A stretch of DNA of 64,000 nucleotides from Basidiobolus meristosporus CBS 931.73 (GCA_002104905.1 MCFE01000408.1:1-64000), one strand, 5' to 3'; shown: positions 23,829 to 35,143, numbered from the stretch's first letter. Numbers and translations: made by a program. The notes: a model not told the origin generated them from the sequence alone.

Positions 23829-26500
23829 TAATATATCTGCCCCCATTTTGTCAGTTGGACAGTAAACTAACTCTATCAAGTTATTTTCTACAGCATCCCT
23901 CACAGAGAGGTGTTGTATATCTATGTGCTTAGTTCTGTCATAGTTAGTGGGATTCCTAGCTAGTGAAATACAACTTTGATTATTCTTGTAAATACATGTT
24001 GGTTTATCTGAATTAATACCCAAGTCTTTGAATGACCTTTATAGCCATTTAGCCTCCTTAGTTGCTTGACAAGCAGCTCTATACTCAGCTTCAGTTATAG
24101 ATAGAGCCATAGTTAGTTGTTTCTTGCAAATCCAAGAAATAGCTGCCCCTGCATAAGTTTTGCCTATTAACTGCTCCATAATATTCAAGAAACACATTTA
24201 AGGTACCCTGAAGATATTTGAAAATCCACTTAACGGCTGTAATTTGATCTGATCAATGATTTTGCATGAGTTGACTCACTATTACAACTGCCACTGCAAT
24301 AAATGGGCATGTAGACACCATCAAGTACATTAGGCCACAGACCATTGATTGATAAGGAAAACTTTTGCTAATATTTGAGCCGTGTTTACCTACAACTGGC
24401 AGAGATTTGCTCAGTTTCAGGTTATTGTCCATGGGGGTGTCTGCAGATGCCAAATTTCAGTTCAATTCCAATAAAATGGCTCAATTTTCCAAGATCTTTC
24501 ATCTCAAACTTGCTGAAGAGATCTGAACTTGTCCGTTTAAGTGCCTCCTGGCCACTTGTAGATACTATTAGGTTATCCACATAAAAAACTAGGATGATCA
24601 AACCCTTTTTAGCTGTTTCATATATATAATATGATCTGCAGTGCTACAAATGCACCCAATCTTGTCTAGATATGTGTCAATCTTGTTGTACCATGCTCTA
24701 GGTGCCTGCTTAAGCCAATACAATGGTTTCCTAAGTCTGCACACCCTGTGGGGACCTTTTGGATTGGTAATACTTTCCAGTTGCTCCATATATCTAGTTT
24801 CTTGCAGATCCCCATTTAGAAAGGTTATTTTGACTTCCAATTGGTGTAGATCTAGCCTGCATACAGCTGCCAGGGCTAGAACTGTCCCACTAAAGTTAAA
24901 CTTGGCAACCAGAGCAAATGCTTTGTTAAAGTACAGTCCCCAGATTTGGGAATAGCCTCTAGCCACCAATCTAGCCTTGTACATATCAATGGCACCATTT
25001 GAGGTTATCTTAATCTTGTAGACCCATCCACATCCTATTGGCTTTCTCCCACTTGATGAATCTACAGTCCCCATGTTTTGCACTGATCAGTGATTGGTAT
25101 TCCTCCAGCATGACTTGTTGCCACATTGTAGCATCTGGGCTTTGCATTGCCTGTTCCAGATTCTGAGGTTTGGCATAAAAGGCAAGATGAGCTGCTTCAT
25201 GACCACTGGATATGTGCCACCAGGATCCAGGGGCATTTTGTATTCTGGTAGTTCTTCCAACTGAGATAATCTGCTCTGATCTGGAACTGGTGGAATTATC
25301 CACTGTATCTGGCTGAACTAGGTATGTATCTTCTTCATCAGTGTTGATTGCATCATCAGGCCGCTTGCTATTGACTACAGTACCTTTCTGATCTGAATTC
25401 TCCTCATATAAAACATCCCTGCTCTTGATCAGCTTCTGAGTTTTGCCATCATACACCCTGTACCCTTTAGTATCATCACAATTCCCAAAATATCCTTTTT
25501 CTACTCTTTGGTTCCAACTGTGACAATTGTTTGTCAGGGATGTGATAAAAAGCATTACTTCCAAAGTTCTGGAGGTGCAGGAGGTCTGGTTTTTTGCTTG
25601 TGTATGCTTCAAAGATTGCAGAGTCATGTGGTGCTGTTGTTGGGTGTTGATTCATGGTGTATACCACCATAGCAGCAGATTCAGCCCAAAACCTGTAGTG
25701 TATCCCCATATCATATAGCATGGACCTTGTCATCTCTACTATGGCTCAATTAGCATGTTTTGCTACTCCATTTTGCTGTGGAGTATGTGGAACAGTGGTT
25801 TGTTGAAGTATACCAGTAGAAGAGCAGTATTTTGTCAACTCCTTTCAGTAGTATACCCCTCCATTGTCAATTCAAAGTACCTTCAATTTAAACCCAGTTT
25901 GTGCTTCCACCATGTTCTTGAAGTGCTTAAATGTCTCCAATGCCTCATCCTTTGTCTTGAGGCGGTAAACCCATATATATCTTGTGTTGTCATCAATAAA
26001 CATCATAAAGTATCTCTTGGCTCCAAAAGACAGTGTTCTCATGGGCCCACATATGTCTGAGTGCACAATAGCCAGTATTTTGGTGGTGTTGATGCCTCCT
26101 GAGCTCCCAATATGTTGTCTAGATTGTTTGCCATATGAACATCCCTTACAAATATTCAACTTGACTAGAATAGAGTAATATAGGTCCAAAACAAGTTGAT
26201 ATCTTACTAATTGGCTCATTTTCTGTTTCCCATTGTGTCCTTGCCTCCTGTACCACATCTTCCAGTGAGTGTCATCAGTTTCTGCAATGTTGACATACCC
26301 AGGTACAATGATCTTGCATTGTAACATGTATATACTGTTTTCTCTGATTCCCAAAGCTAATTTTAGTCCATATCCACTCAATATTGCGCAGCCCAGCTTA
26401 GTAAAAGCAAATTTTAGTCCCTGAGTAGTTGCTTTACTGACTAAGCATAAGTTCTTAGCTACTCCAGGCACATTGAGTAGGTTGGTCAATTATACTGTTG
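23829..26500 (-). pseudogene. Copia B2 pol remnant (integrase, RT, RNase H)
   Basis: Integrase 25,872-26,489 (ICKGCSYGKQSRQ, HSDICGPM, FIDDNTRYIWVY), further integrase/RT linker 25,010-25,733, RT 24,598-25,083 (GCGWVYKIK, LKQAPRAWYNKID) and RNase H 23,769-24,023 (NNQSCISLARNP, TKHIDIQHLSVRDAVE). YVDNLI is seen again in RT near 24,575-24,600 instead of YVDDLI, as in B1. Stops and frameshifts separate all blocks; the RNase H block also contains the MITE at its end. Confidence 0.82.
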
Positions 26501-26759
26501 TTGCCCCTGAGATATCACTCATATTTAGCTGTATAGACCCACAGGCAGTAGCTTCCAGTGAAGAGTTGTCTCCCAGATTAACCTTTCTTACAGAAACAGT
26601 TTTTAAGTTGCTGAACCACTCCTTTATACTGCAAATATGCTGCAATGCACAAGAGTCAAAATACCATTCATTAATTTGGCTACTTACACTCTCTTGTACC
26701 GTTGCAAATAACTGCTCATCAGTAGTTGCATGGTTTGCCTGCTCTAGTTTCTGTTTCTT

Positions 26760-27500
26760 GACCGCTTGTTTCTTCTTGCATTCTCTTGCCCAGTATCATG
26801 ACTTCTTGCAGTAGTTACAGCAACCAGGTTTTCTTCAGTTTTGTTGCTTTCCCTTTTTTTTGTGTGCCTTTCTGAGCTGAATAAAGTATTATCTTCAATT
26901 CTCCCTGCTTGATTGTTACTTCTGAGTACTTCATGGGAAAGTCTTCCTTTGATATAGTCTAAAGTCAGATTGTCTTCTCTGCTTTCATAAGAAAATATGA
27001 GTGGCTCCTACTTGTATAGTAAGCTGCTAACCAGGCAGATTATTATTTTGTCATCATCTATACCAGCTTTATTACTGTATATTTCTTCTGAAAGTGTCTC
27101 CATTTGGTGATGAGTTGTAGCATGTCATCATATGGCTTCTCCCTCATGTAGAGGAACTTTTATTTCAAATAAAGCTTGCTTGAAACTGAATTTGCTCTAA
27201 AGATCTTCTCCAAGGCTTCCCATGCTGTTTTGGCAGTATTTGAAGCGTGAATTAGTCCAATGGAGGAATTTTGCATCTTGATACATATGGCATTAAAGGC
27301 TCTTCTCTTCTTTTCTTGAAGCTTCTCCACTTCTTCTGCTGCTGTTTTGGGCTCAACATCTCTTCCTGTTACTAAGTTCCAAATCATTCTTTGCTCAAGG
27401 TGGATCTGCATCTTTATTCTCCAAAGTCTTTAGTTTTTCCCATCAAATCTCTCCTTTACAGGCAAGATGTTTATATAGTTCTGTTTGCTGGTAGATGTCA
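26760..27500 (-). pseudogene. Copia B2 gag remnant
   Basis: From the start MTSTSKQN at about 27,500 down to the zinc knuckle near 26,790-26,825 (CNYCKKS.YWAREC, broken by a TGA after the third unit). The longest open piece is 27,160-27,411 (MQIHLEQRMIWNLVTGR). Parallel to B1 gag. Confidence 0.78.
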
Positions 27501-27525
27501 TCCCTTGAATAGATAAAGGCAATTG

Positions 27526-27537
27526 GGGCTCATAACC
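27526..27537 (-). promoter_or_regulatory. Copia B2 primer-binding site
   Basis: Minus strand GGTTATGAGCCC directly after the 5' LTR. It is complementary to GGGCUCAUAACC, the anticodon stem-loop of initiator tRNA-Met, which implies priming by a cleaved half-tRNA as in Drosophila copia. Confidence 0.65.
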
Positions 27538-27890
27538 TGTTGCAATTTATGAAGTGATTTGGATATAGAAACTTATCAAGAAATAGTGATAATTGTTGAG
27601 CTTTTGTTTATTCATAAGGAGGCTCATTATTTATACCTCTGTAGAAGCAATATAACTGTAACACCAGGTAAGGAGAGCTTCTCAGCACCCAAGAGAATTC
27701 TGTAGCAGTTTCAAGGTTAGTAGATAATAAACTTGTACCATTGGATAGTGCCACAGAGTGCTAGCCTGTGTATGGTGCCAGATTGATCTGGCACTCTATG
27801 GCACTATCCAGCACTAAAATATCTACCATAATGCCAGGGGTAGGATATAGTAACTGATAACTTTACTTGATCTTACTTATGTTGCTCAGA
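27538..27890 (-). repeat. Copia B2 5' LTR, interrupted and truncated
   Basis: Starts TGTTGCAATTTATG and follows the LTR consensus to about 27,730, is broken by a GTGCC-rich hairpin (27,731-27,849), resumes as TAACTGATAA..TTGATCTTA, and is lost at about 27,890. Confidence 0.75.
27731..27849. mobile_element. GTGCC-rich hairpin element, relative of the MITE at 23,621
   Basis: Starts ACTTGTACCAT (one change from the MITE terminus ACTTGTTCCAT). Arms TGGATAGTGCCACAGAGTGC (27,742-27,761) and its near complement (27,791-27,810) match in 19 of 20 positions around a 29-nt loop. A matching right terminal repeat is not visible, so it is truncated or rearranged. Confidence 0.55.
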
Positions 27891-27899
27891 ATAGTGCTT

Positions 27900-28371
27900 T
27901 CTGTGCTTTATTTACTCTTCATAATGCTCAGGACACATTTCTCTCAGTGGATGTCTTCTTGTATAGATAGACTTTGCATTAATAAGTATCTTGACTATTT
28001 TACCTATTCTGCTGTTTTCTCCTATATGCAACTTTCCTCTGTATTTACCAGCCAATATGCTGAATCTCTTCAGATATCCAAATGTATGCTCTACCCTCAA
28101 TCTGAAATGATTCAGTATCTCATTGTAGAGCTTCTGCTTCATACTAAGCACACCATTTCCTGGCTTCCCATCAGCTGTAACACATCCTAATTGCTAACAA
28201 TTCCCTCCTATATAAGCTAAGTCTGCCATACATTTATCCCCTCTACTGAATTATGAATGATTCTCCACCCAGAGTGCTTTGACATGCCTGCTTCCAGCAA
28301 ATGGCCCACCAAGCCAGATGATGTTACCCTCAATGTCAGATAGTGCTTGAAGCTTTACACAGTGTGCCTTG
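27900..28371 (-). pseudogene. PIF/Harbinger-like DDE transposase, C-terminal part
   Basis: On the minus strand just inside 28,371 it reads LQALSDIEGNIIWLGGPFAG (second Asp region), and at 27,912-28,151 an open block has RLRVEHTFGYLKRFSIL, the E-containing segment of DDE_Tnp_4 proteins (VExxFGxLKxRF type), then INAKSIYTRRHP. Its N-terminal continuation lies at 35,144-35,420 beyond the Gypsy C insertion; the two halves share the CCTTG duplication at the break. Stops make it a pseudogene. Confidence 0.65.
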
Positions 28372-28757
28372 TGTGAGTACTCAATGTAGTACCCACTCTT
28401 TGCCCAAGAGTTCTCCCAAGAGTTCCCTCCAGAGTCCTACCCAAAGTCCTCCAGTACCCTCCCTATGATTCCCCAACGCGTCCTCCCCTCCTATCCCTGC
28501 CCTTATCTAGTTAGAACACTTACCATAACAGGAAGGTGTTCACACCCCTATTTTATGACACATTATCTATTGTCTAAGCCCCCCAAGTGATATATATATC
28601 TACCCAATTGAACCAGGAAGAACAACAAGATTTGGACGAAATAAACAGAAGTCTTTATTACCTTGCTACCTTCTATCGGAAGCTATTCTGAACCAAGTGG
28701 TACTGACTTGACCTACAAGCTCTCCCACTCACCAAGTACAGTCAGTAATAACCCACA
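28372..28757 (+). repeat. Gypsy C 5' LTR
   Basis: 386 bp. Contains GATATATATATC, a TATA-like motif at about 28,586-28,600, and AATAAA (28,641-28,646), consistent with transcription signals. Confidence 0.95.
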
Positions 28758-28761
28758 TATT

Positions 28762-28778
28762 TGGTGCCGTCTCTGCGG
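28762..28778 (+). promoter_or_regulatory. Gypsy C primer-binding site
   Basis: TGGTGCCGTCTCTGCGG, 4 nt after the LTR, beginning with the TGG expected opposite a tRNA CCA end. The tRNA species cannot be named from this window. Confidence 0.7.
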
Positions 28779-28798
28779 AAATAAGCACAAGTGAGGTA

Positions 28799-29671
28799 AT
28801 GACTACTACAATCAAACTAAAAACATACAAGGGAAAGAGAGAGAAAGCCCTTGAGTGGTTCGATAAGTTTGAGAGAGTTGCGGTTGATGCAGGATGGGAC
28901 AACGATAAGAAAGTAAGAGAGTTCGCAAGACATATGGAAGGGTCAGCATGGCAATGGCATTATGGGTTGGAAGACGCAGTCAAAGACAACTGGGATGCAC
29001 TAGAAGAAGCCTACAAGACACGCTTTCTATATGCCAAAGGATACCACTACGAAGCCCTTCTACTGTCCTCGCGGAAGAAAAGCAGTGAAAGCTATGAAGC
29101 CTACACTGAACTGTTTCTCCAACGAGTTTGATGTCTCCCGAAGGACAAAATCGCCGAACAACAGCTCATGAGGTATTACATCATGGGCTTAGACAACGAA
29201 ATAAGACGTAGGGCGTCCGAAGAACAACAGGGATGTAAAACGTTGCAAGAGTTGGTCAAACGAGTACGAGGGGTCATCTTGCTATGGGGGCTACCCTATA
29301 GTGATACAAATGATCAAAGGACAGGGATCCCCTGTAAGAAAGGAAAAATCGCCTCCCCAAAAGACCGTGAGTTAGAGGAATTACGGCGAAAGGTCCAAGA
29401 ACTCTCGATCAACAATGTCCAAGAAGTCCCCAAAGAAGGTGATAAACTCTGGGAAGCTGTCGTAGATCTAAAGGCCCAGGTTCAAGTCCTGACCCAACAG
29501 ATGGAACAACCGCGACAACAGTATCCGTGTTATGTGTGTGGAGAAGTAGGTCACCGGGCCCATGAATGTGAAAAACGGTACGGAAGAGAAGCCGTACCAA
29601 ACACAAAAGAGAAGAAGGCGTCAAAAGACAGAGTCCCTCGCCAGGAGGCCAACGGGACTCAGTCAATCTAA
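28799..29671 (+). pseudogene. Gypsy C gag
   Basis: Starts MTTTIKLKTYKGKREKAL and contains the retrotransposon gag domain (about residues 15-130: ALEWFDKFERVA, WQWHYGL) and a CCHC zinc knuckle CYVCGEVGHRAHEC near residue 245. One in-frame TGA at 29,129-29,131 interrupts it after 110 codons; the same frame then stays open to 29,671, so the intact protein would be about 290 residues. Pol lies in the -1 frame and is open well upstream of the gag stop, so the two ORFs overlap, as with programmed frameshifting; I cannot identify the slippery site. Confidence 0.88.
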
Positions 29672-29694
29672 GCCCTCCGGTCAGGACAATCGAA

Positions 29695-32600
29695 GTGCGG
29701 AAGAAGAAGCGTCAACATGATGCTTCTAGAGAGGAGGCAAGGGAACCTGTAGTAGAGGTTCCGTCAAAAGGAAAGAGCGCGGAATTAGGTGAAGAAGTAC
29801 GGAATGAACCTTGGGAAGAAGTGTTAAAGCGAACGAAGAACGCTAGCACGTCTTCCCATGGCCTATTCCCCATAATGAAGGTACTAGAGCAAACCAAGGC
29901 AACCCTCCCAATAACCAATTTACTGGGACTGGCCCCGGCTCTAGTCAAGGAACTGATAGAGGGATTGAAGGAGATAACAACCCTCCATGTCAACCAGACG
30001 GTCCTGCAAAAACCGAATAAAGGTACATACGTAAAGGTACGTATAGAGAATAAGGAGATTCTTGCCCTTATCGACACAGGATCCTCTACGTTGATCATGT
30101 CAGAGTCATTAGCAAAATGTCTAAAACTAAATATAGTCCCCAACGACACCATTCGAGTACGGCTAGCAAATGACCTACTGGATACAACGGTAGGTGTGGT
30201 GCCTAATTGCCCCATTTGGCTAGGCAACTTGATAATACGCCAAGATGTCGTGGTCCTACCCGTCGCAGCCAACAACTTACTCATTGGCAAGAGTTGGTTT
30301 ATCCAACATAAGATGGATATACTTTACAGTGCATCTGAACTCAGGTGGGATACCGAGAGTATCCCACTGATTCATATCACCGATGAGAGCGAGGCGCGTA
30401 GCAACAGTGTGACGATCGAAGAGGTGAAACCGTCGCAGTCTCCGATCATCACACAAAAGGTGATAAAAATACCACCCGCCAGTGAGACGGTGATCTCATT
30501 AGAAACACCAATAGCTTATTCAACGAGCGGAAGAATGATAACCGCAGCGAAAGCATCCGAGCAACTGGAAGGAATCTCGATCCCTAAAGTATGGATACCA
30601 CCAAAATTTGAAACGCAAAGCCTGAAATGCTTAGTGGTTAACAACGGGCGACACACAGTGACATTGCCTAGAGGAGTGCCATTGTTAAACTTAGAGGAAG
30701 TTGACCGAAACAACCAAGGACCACCTCCAAACGAAGAACCAGAAGAAGAACTCCCCGAACTAGATGTGGACCCCAGTCTACCGCCTACGTTACAAGACAA
30801 ATTCCTAGAAGGAATACGTCCGCTTGCCCGAGTATTCTCTAAGAACCAAGTAATTGGTCATATACCTGGGGTATATCACCAAATCCACCTCGCCGACAAA
30901 TACCCCATCAAGCAAAAAGCCTATAGGAATTCAAAAATTGACACAGACTATATCAAAGAGACGATTGAAACTTTATTAAAAGACAACATCATTACAGAGA
31001 GCCAGTCTCCGTGGGCCTCCCCCGTAGTGATAGTCCCGAAGAAAGACGGAAAGCGACGCTTTTGCATTGACTACCGGAAATTGAGCGCCGTCACCCGGAA
31101 GGATGTGTATCCGCTACTGCAAATAGACAACCTGTTGGACAGATTAATCGGAGCTAAATATTTTAGCTCTCTTGACTTAATCTCCGGGTATTGGCAAGTA
31201 GAAGTAGCCCCGGAAGATCGACCCAAAACCGCTTTTATAACATCGTTTGGATTATACAAATGGAACCGACTACCCTTTGGCTTGTGCAATGCCCCCGCTA
31301 CATTCCAAAGGATGATCAACAAGGTGCTAGGAAATCTATGATGGGAATGCGCCCTCGTGTATCTTGACGACATCACAATATATTCACCCAATGTAGAAGA
31401 ACATATACACGACGTGCAACGTATCCTGACAGCCCTCCTTGAGAACCGACTCAAACTACATCCCAAGAAGTGCCATTTCCTGTATACGAAATTGTTGTTC
31501 CTGGGCCACAAGATCTCAGCAGATGGAATATACCCATCTACGTCACTCCTGAAAGCCGTTCAAAATGCACCTGCACCAAAGGACATTAATGCAGTGTTGG
31601 GATTCCTAGGATTAGCCGGTTGCTATCGCCGCTTTGTCAAAAACTTCGTGACGATAGCAGCCCCCCTATACAAATTGACGCAAAAGGGCCAGTGTTTTGT
31701 ATGGTCGGAGCCTCAAAAGAGAGCATTCGATCAGCTGAAACATTCCCTGACGTCACCGCCAGTGTTACGATTTCCCAATTGGGATGCGAGATTTTTTATT
31801 AACTGTGATGGAAGCCTCACCGGTATAGGCACCGTACTGGGACAATACCACCAACCCGGCAAATTCCACCCGATCGGTTACGTGAGCCGTTTGCTAAACA
31901 AACACAAACGCCACTACCCCGTTACCGAGATAGAATGTCTGGCTGTTGTTTATTCAATTAAACAATTCCATACATACATACATGGTCGCCAATTCACGAT
32001 AGTAACGGACCACAGCGCACTGGTCTGGCTGATGAAAACTAAAGACTTTACCGGCCGATTAGCATGTTGGGCCCTACGACTACAGCAATACGACTTTGAA
32101 ATAATTCACCGCGCTGGCAAGAAACACCAGGACGCAGACTTCCTCAGTCGCTATCCCGTTTGCCAAATACATGTCAGTGATGAGTACGAGGACGTAATCT
32201 GCTTTAAAAAGAAAGGGAGGTATCCCAAACACATTGTTACAAACAAACAGAAGAGAGAATTTCAAAGGAAATGGTGTCAGTACAAAGTACAAGAAAATCG
32301 ACTATGGTTCCTCCAAGGACAGTCCAGAGCCAAGGTACCCCCACTAGCAGCCCGTGAAGAAATCATACAAGAAAGACATATGTCATTAGGACACGCTAAC
32401 CCCCTAACAACCTATAAGATGTTAAGAAAAACGTTTTATTGGCGAAAAATGATGACCGACGTTACGAATACGTTACAAAGATGCACCACTTGCAAAAGAT
32501 TCAACCGGAGTCAGAAGATAGGGACAACCGCACCAATACCGGTTGACCTGCCCTTCCACCAAGTAGGGATTGACTTCGTTGGCCCCTTTATGAAAACAAA

Positions 32601-33414
32601 GAAAGGAGAACAATACATAATAATCGCTACCAATTATTTCTCAAAGTGGGTAGAAGCCCAAGCCGTCCGCAATAAAGATCAGAAAACAACCGCCCAATTC
32701 ATTCTAGAACACCTCATCTGCCGACACGGATATCCTCAGATACTCCTGTCCGACAATGGTGGTTCCTTCCTGAACAACACCGTGGCCCACCTGTGCGAAA
32801 TGATTGGCGTGAAACAAGTCTTCACCGCCGTGTATCACCCCCAGACTAACGGATTAACCAAGAGGATGAACCAGACGTGTTGCCGCATCCTGGAGAAGCT
32901 TCACTGGGAACTTCCCCAATCATGGGCCGAGCTGCTCCCACTGACACTCCTAGCAATGCGCACCACACCAAATAAAACGACGGGTTTCTCCCCATATGAG
33001 ATCCTATATGGACGAAGACCCAAGTGGCGGGAGGAAGCTGGATTAACGATGGAAGGTGTCCCCCTGACGACACATAACGACTATATAGAAAGGTTGATAC
33101 ACCGTATCGCCCACCTATACATAAAAGTATTCAAAAATGTCGACAAGCACCTTCCCCCTCCACCCAAAAATGAGAAACTAACAAGACAAAAGTGGAAACC
33201 AGGCGATAAGGTGTGGTACAACCAAACCGTTGCAGGCCTCAAGTTCCGCCCACAATTTACACCCTGATGGATTGGCCCATGCACCGTTATCAGTTTGGAC
33301 CACGGACCAAAGTACACCATCACCCTGAATAATAAGACAATCAGCAACGTAGCGCCAGCCCATCTGAAACCGTTTCATGATGATCCACCGATCATCACTG
33401 AGACCAAAGTGTGA
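29695..33414 (+). pseudogene. Gypsy C pol polyprotein (protease, RT, RNase H, integrase)
   Basis: One frame throughout, about 1,240 codons, interrupted only by TGA at 31,339 and 33,265. Domains in order: protease (ALIDTGSSTLIM), RT (FCIDYRKLSAVT, FGLCNAPATFQRM, catalytic VYLDDITIYS right after the first TGA), RNase H (FINCDGSLTGIGTVL, TDHSALVWL), integrase zinc finger (H..H..CTTCKRF), integrase core (VGIDFVGPF, LLSDNGGSF, then HPQTNGLTKRMNQT). At the last motif TERxN is usual, so the catalytic Glu is Lys here (codon AAG at 32,860-32,862). The tail WIGPCTV follows the second TGA and ends at 33,414. Inactive by several independent lesions. Confidence 0.93.
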
Positions 33415-33543
33415 TTAAACAATTATCAGGACAAGGATAGAGGAAGACACGGGATACATTTGAAGTTTATTAGAGGAGATTTTAGTTGATATAGGTACAA
33501 ATAATATGCGCGAGGGAGTTTGCCCAAAGGGGAGAACAAAAGA

Positions 33544-34713
33544 ATGCATATGGAAGGCGCCGAAGGAAACAGTTCACCCAAAACTGGCGATACCCCTCCC
33601 ACTAGCGAGAACCAAGATGATATTGAAAACAAAACCGACCTGCAAGTGTTAAGAGATATGGTACGAGTGTTACGTACGACGAGAGCCACCTATGAAGAGT
33701 CGTTTGCCGGAGCAGTCACGCTAATACAAGACACAATCAGAGAGGGACGAGACAAGTTACCCACGCCGATACAAAGCATGGAGATACTACCTGAGAAGAC
33801 TGTGTACCACCTAAGAGGAGGTTCCTTGATCATTAAGGAGAAGGACGCCGCGCTGATTCCCGTATCCATACTGGACACAGTCAGACAGAAGACACAAGGA
33901 ATCAACTGTTGCGCCCTCACGAGACCTCGAGAGCCCCCCTGTTTTGTTGCATACTTGCCATTAATAGGTACCACGGTTGTTGAGGTATACGCAGACCTGG
34001 TACGGGCTGCAAGAGCACCAGAAGTAGAACTCCTGATTGAAGGACTCCTCCAAGAAATTCGCAAACATCTCAAACCACATTTCCAAGAAGGAACCATCTT
34101 AGAGAAGATATGCGAACGGATTAAATACACCGGCCAGTTAACCCATGCAATCCACCGAGTTGCTGTGTTACAACTATTACAGTGGTTTACCATAGGACAA
34201 CTCAGGAATCAGTACAAAATCCAACTCCAAGAAGCCGAAGAAACCGCTGCGGATTCAGTAGAAACCATGAGGTGAGTACGAAAGCGCCTCGATCGTGCCA
34301 CAGTTTCTACGGAAGAACTACAATACGTCTTGGAAGAAGCAAAAACTTGTTATCAACAACGGGTGACTGCCGACCAGGTGTACGCCCTCTTCAAAAGGTC
34401 CCCTGCCGTCATATTGAACACAAAAAGGACAAGCCCTGATAACGTTTGCAAGATAAAGAAGCAAGACTTTATCGCGCTATTGCACCTTTTCTCGTTCTCC
34501 GACCCTCCCAAGGAACTTACCCAGAACCCTATGGTTTGCCAACTATTTGGCTCTGTGGAAAACATCCCTCAAGCAACACAGGCTGCACCCCACTCTGCCG
34601 CCGAATGGTATCAGGTACTTGCCCGCGATCCCCTCGCAAGTGACAACCAGCAATGGTACTATGGTAACTCCCCATGCTCCGTAAACGAAATCAATCCTGG
34701 AGAAGCAAGTTAG
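33544..34713 (+). pseudogene. Gypsy C third ORF (unknown function)
   Basis: Sense-strand ORF between pol and the 3' LTR, 389 codons from the first in-frame ATG at 33,544, with a single TGA at 34,273-34,275. The 5' end starts MHMEGAEGNSSPKTGD, an acidic low-complexity stretch; the rest is mostly helical-looking (LIEGLLQEIRKHLKP, LQEAEETAADS, LDRATVSTEELQYVLEEA). I see no signal peptide, membrane segment, zinc knuckle or known enzyme motif, so an envelope role is not supported by sequence. A CAG/TAG-rich stretch and ATATAGGTAC just upstream (33,488-33,498) could hold a splice acceptor for a subgenomic message (speculative). Codon and CpG use match pol, so it belongs to the element. Confidence 0.75.
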
Positions 34714-34757
34714 TCAAAGAACTTCGAGGACAAAGCTCCCACTTAACCCCCGGGATA

Positions 34758-35143
34758 TGTGAGTACTCAATGTAGTACCCACTCTTCGCCCAAGAGTTCT
34801 CCCAAGAGTTCCCTCCAGAGTCCTACCCGAAGTCCTCCAGTACCCTCCCTATGATTCCCCCATGCGTCCTCCCCTCCTATCCCTGCCCTTATCTAGTTAG
34901 AACACTTACCATAACAGGAAGGTGTTCACACCCCTATTTTATAACACATTGTCTATTGTCTAAGCCCCCCAAGTGATATATATATCTACCCAATTGAACC
35001 AGGAAGAACAACAAGATTTGGACGAAATAAACAGAAGTCTTTATTACCTTGCTACCTTCTATTGGAAGCTATTCTGAACCAAGTGGTACTGACTTGACCT
35101 ACAAGCTCTCCCACTCACCAAGTACAGTCAGTAATAACCCACA
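34758..35143 (+). repeat. Gypsy C 3' LTR
   Basis: 386 bp, about 98% identical to the 5' LTR by eye. Of seven differences, four are C/T or G/A changes at CpG sites. Confidence 0.95.

Larger units (their letters stand above)
23169..27890 (-). mobile_element. Copia family B, copy B2
   Basis: Second long Copia-B copy on the minus strand: 3' LTR 23,169-23,537, pol, gag, primer-binding site 27,526-27,537, and a 5' LTR from 27,538 that is interrupted by a hairpin insertion and stops near 27,890, where a DDE-transposon gene begins. A 208-bp MITE lies inside its RNase H end. No matching target duplication can be shown because the right end is lost. Confidence 0.88.
28372..35143 (+). mobile_element. 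Gypsy family C, full-length young element with extra ORF
   Basis: 6,772-bp Ty3/gypsy element with two 386-bp LTRs that differ at only about seven positions, TGTGAGTA..CCCACA ends, a primer-binding site, gag, pol and a third ORF before the 3' LTR. Flanks CCTTG (28,367-28,371) and CCTTG (35,144-35,148) are identical. It is CpG-rich, in sharp contrast with its surroundings. Its reading frames are broken only by single in-frame TGA codons. Pol order protease-RT-RNase H-integrase is that of Metaviridae-type retrotransposons. No clear polypurine tract abuts the 3' LTR. Confidence 0.95.

Noticed and set aside
28799-34713. TGA read as a sense codon (recoding or a different genetic code)
   Set aside because: The host genes in the right half contain ordinary TGG tryptophans and end normally, and the TGA positions fit C-to-T change at CGA. 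Deamination is simpler.
33544-34713. Envelope-like gene in Gypsy C
   Set aside because: No signal peptide, no transmembrane segment and no furin-like site can be seen, so calling it env would rest on position only.
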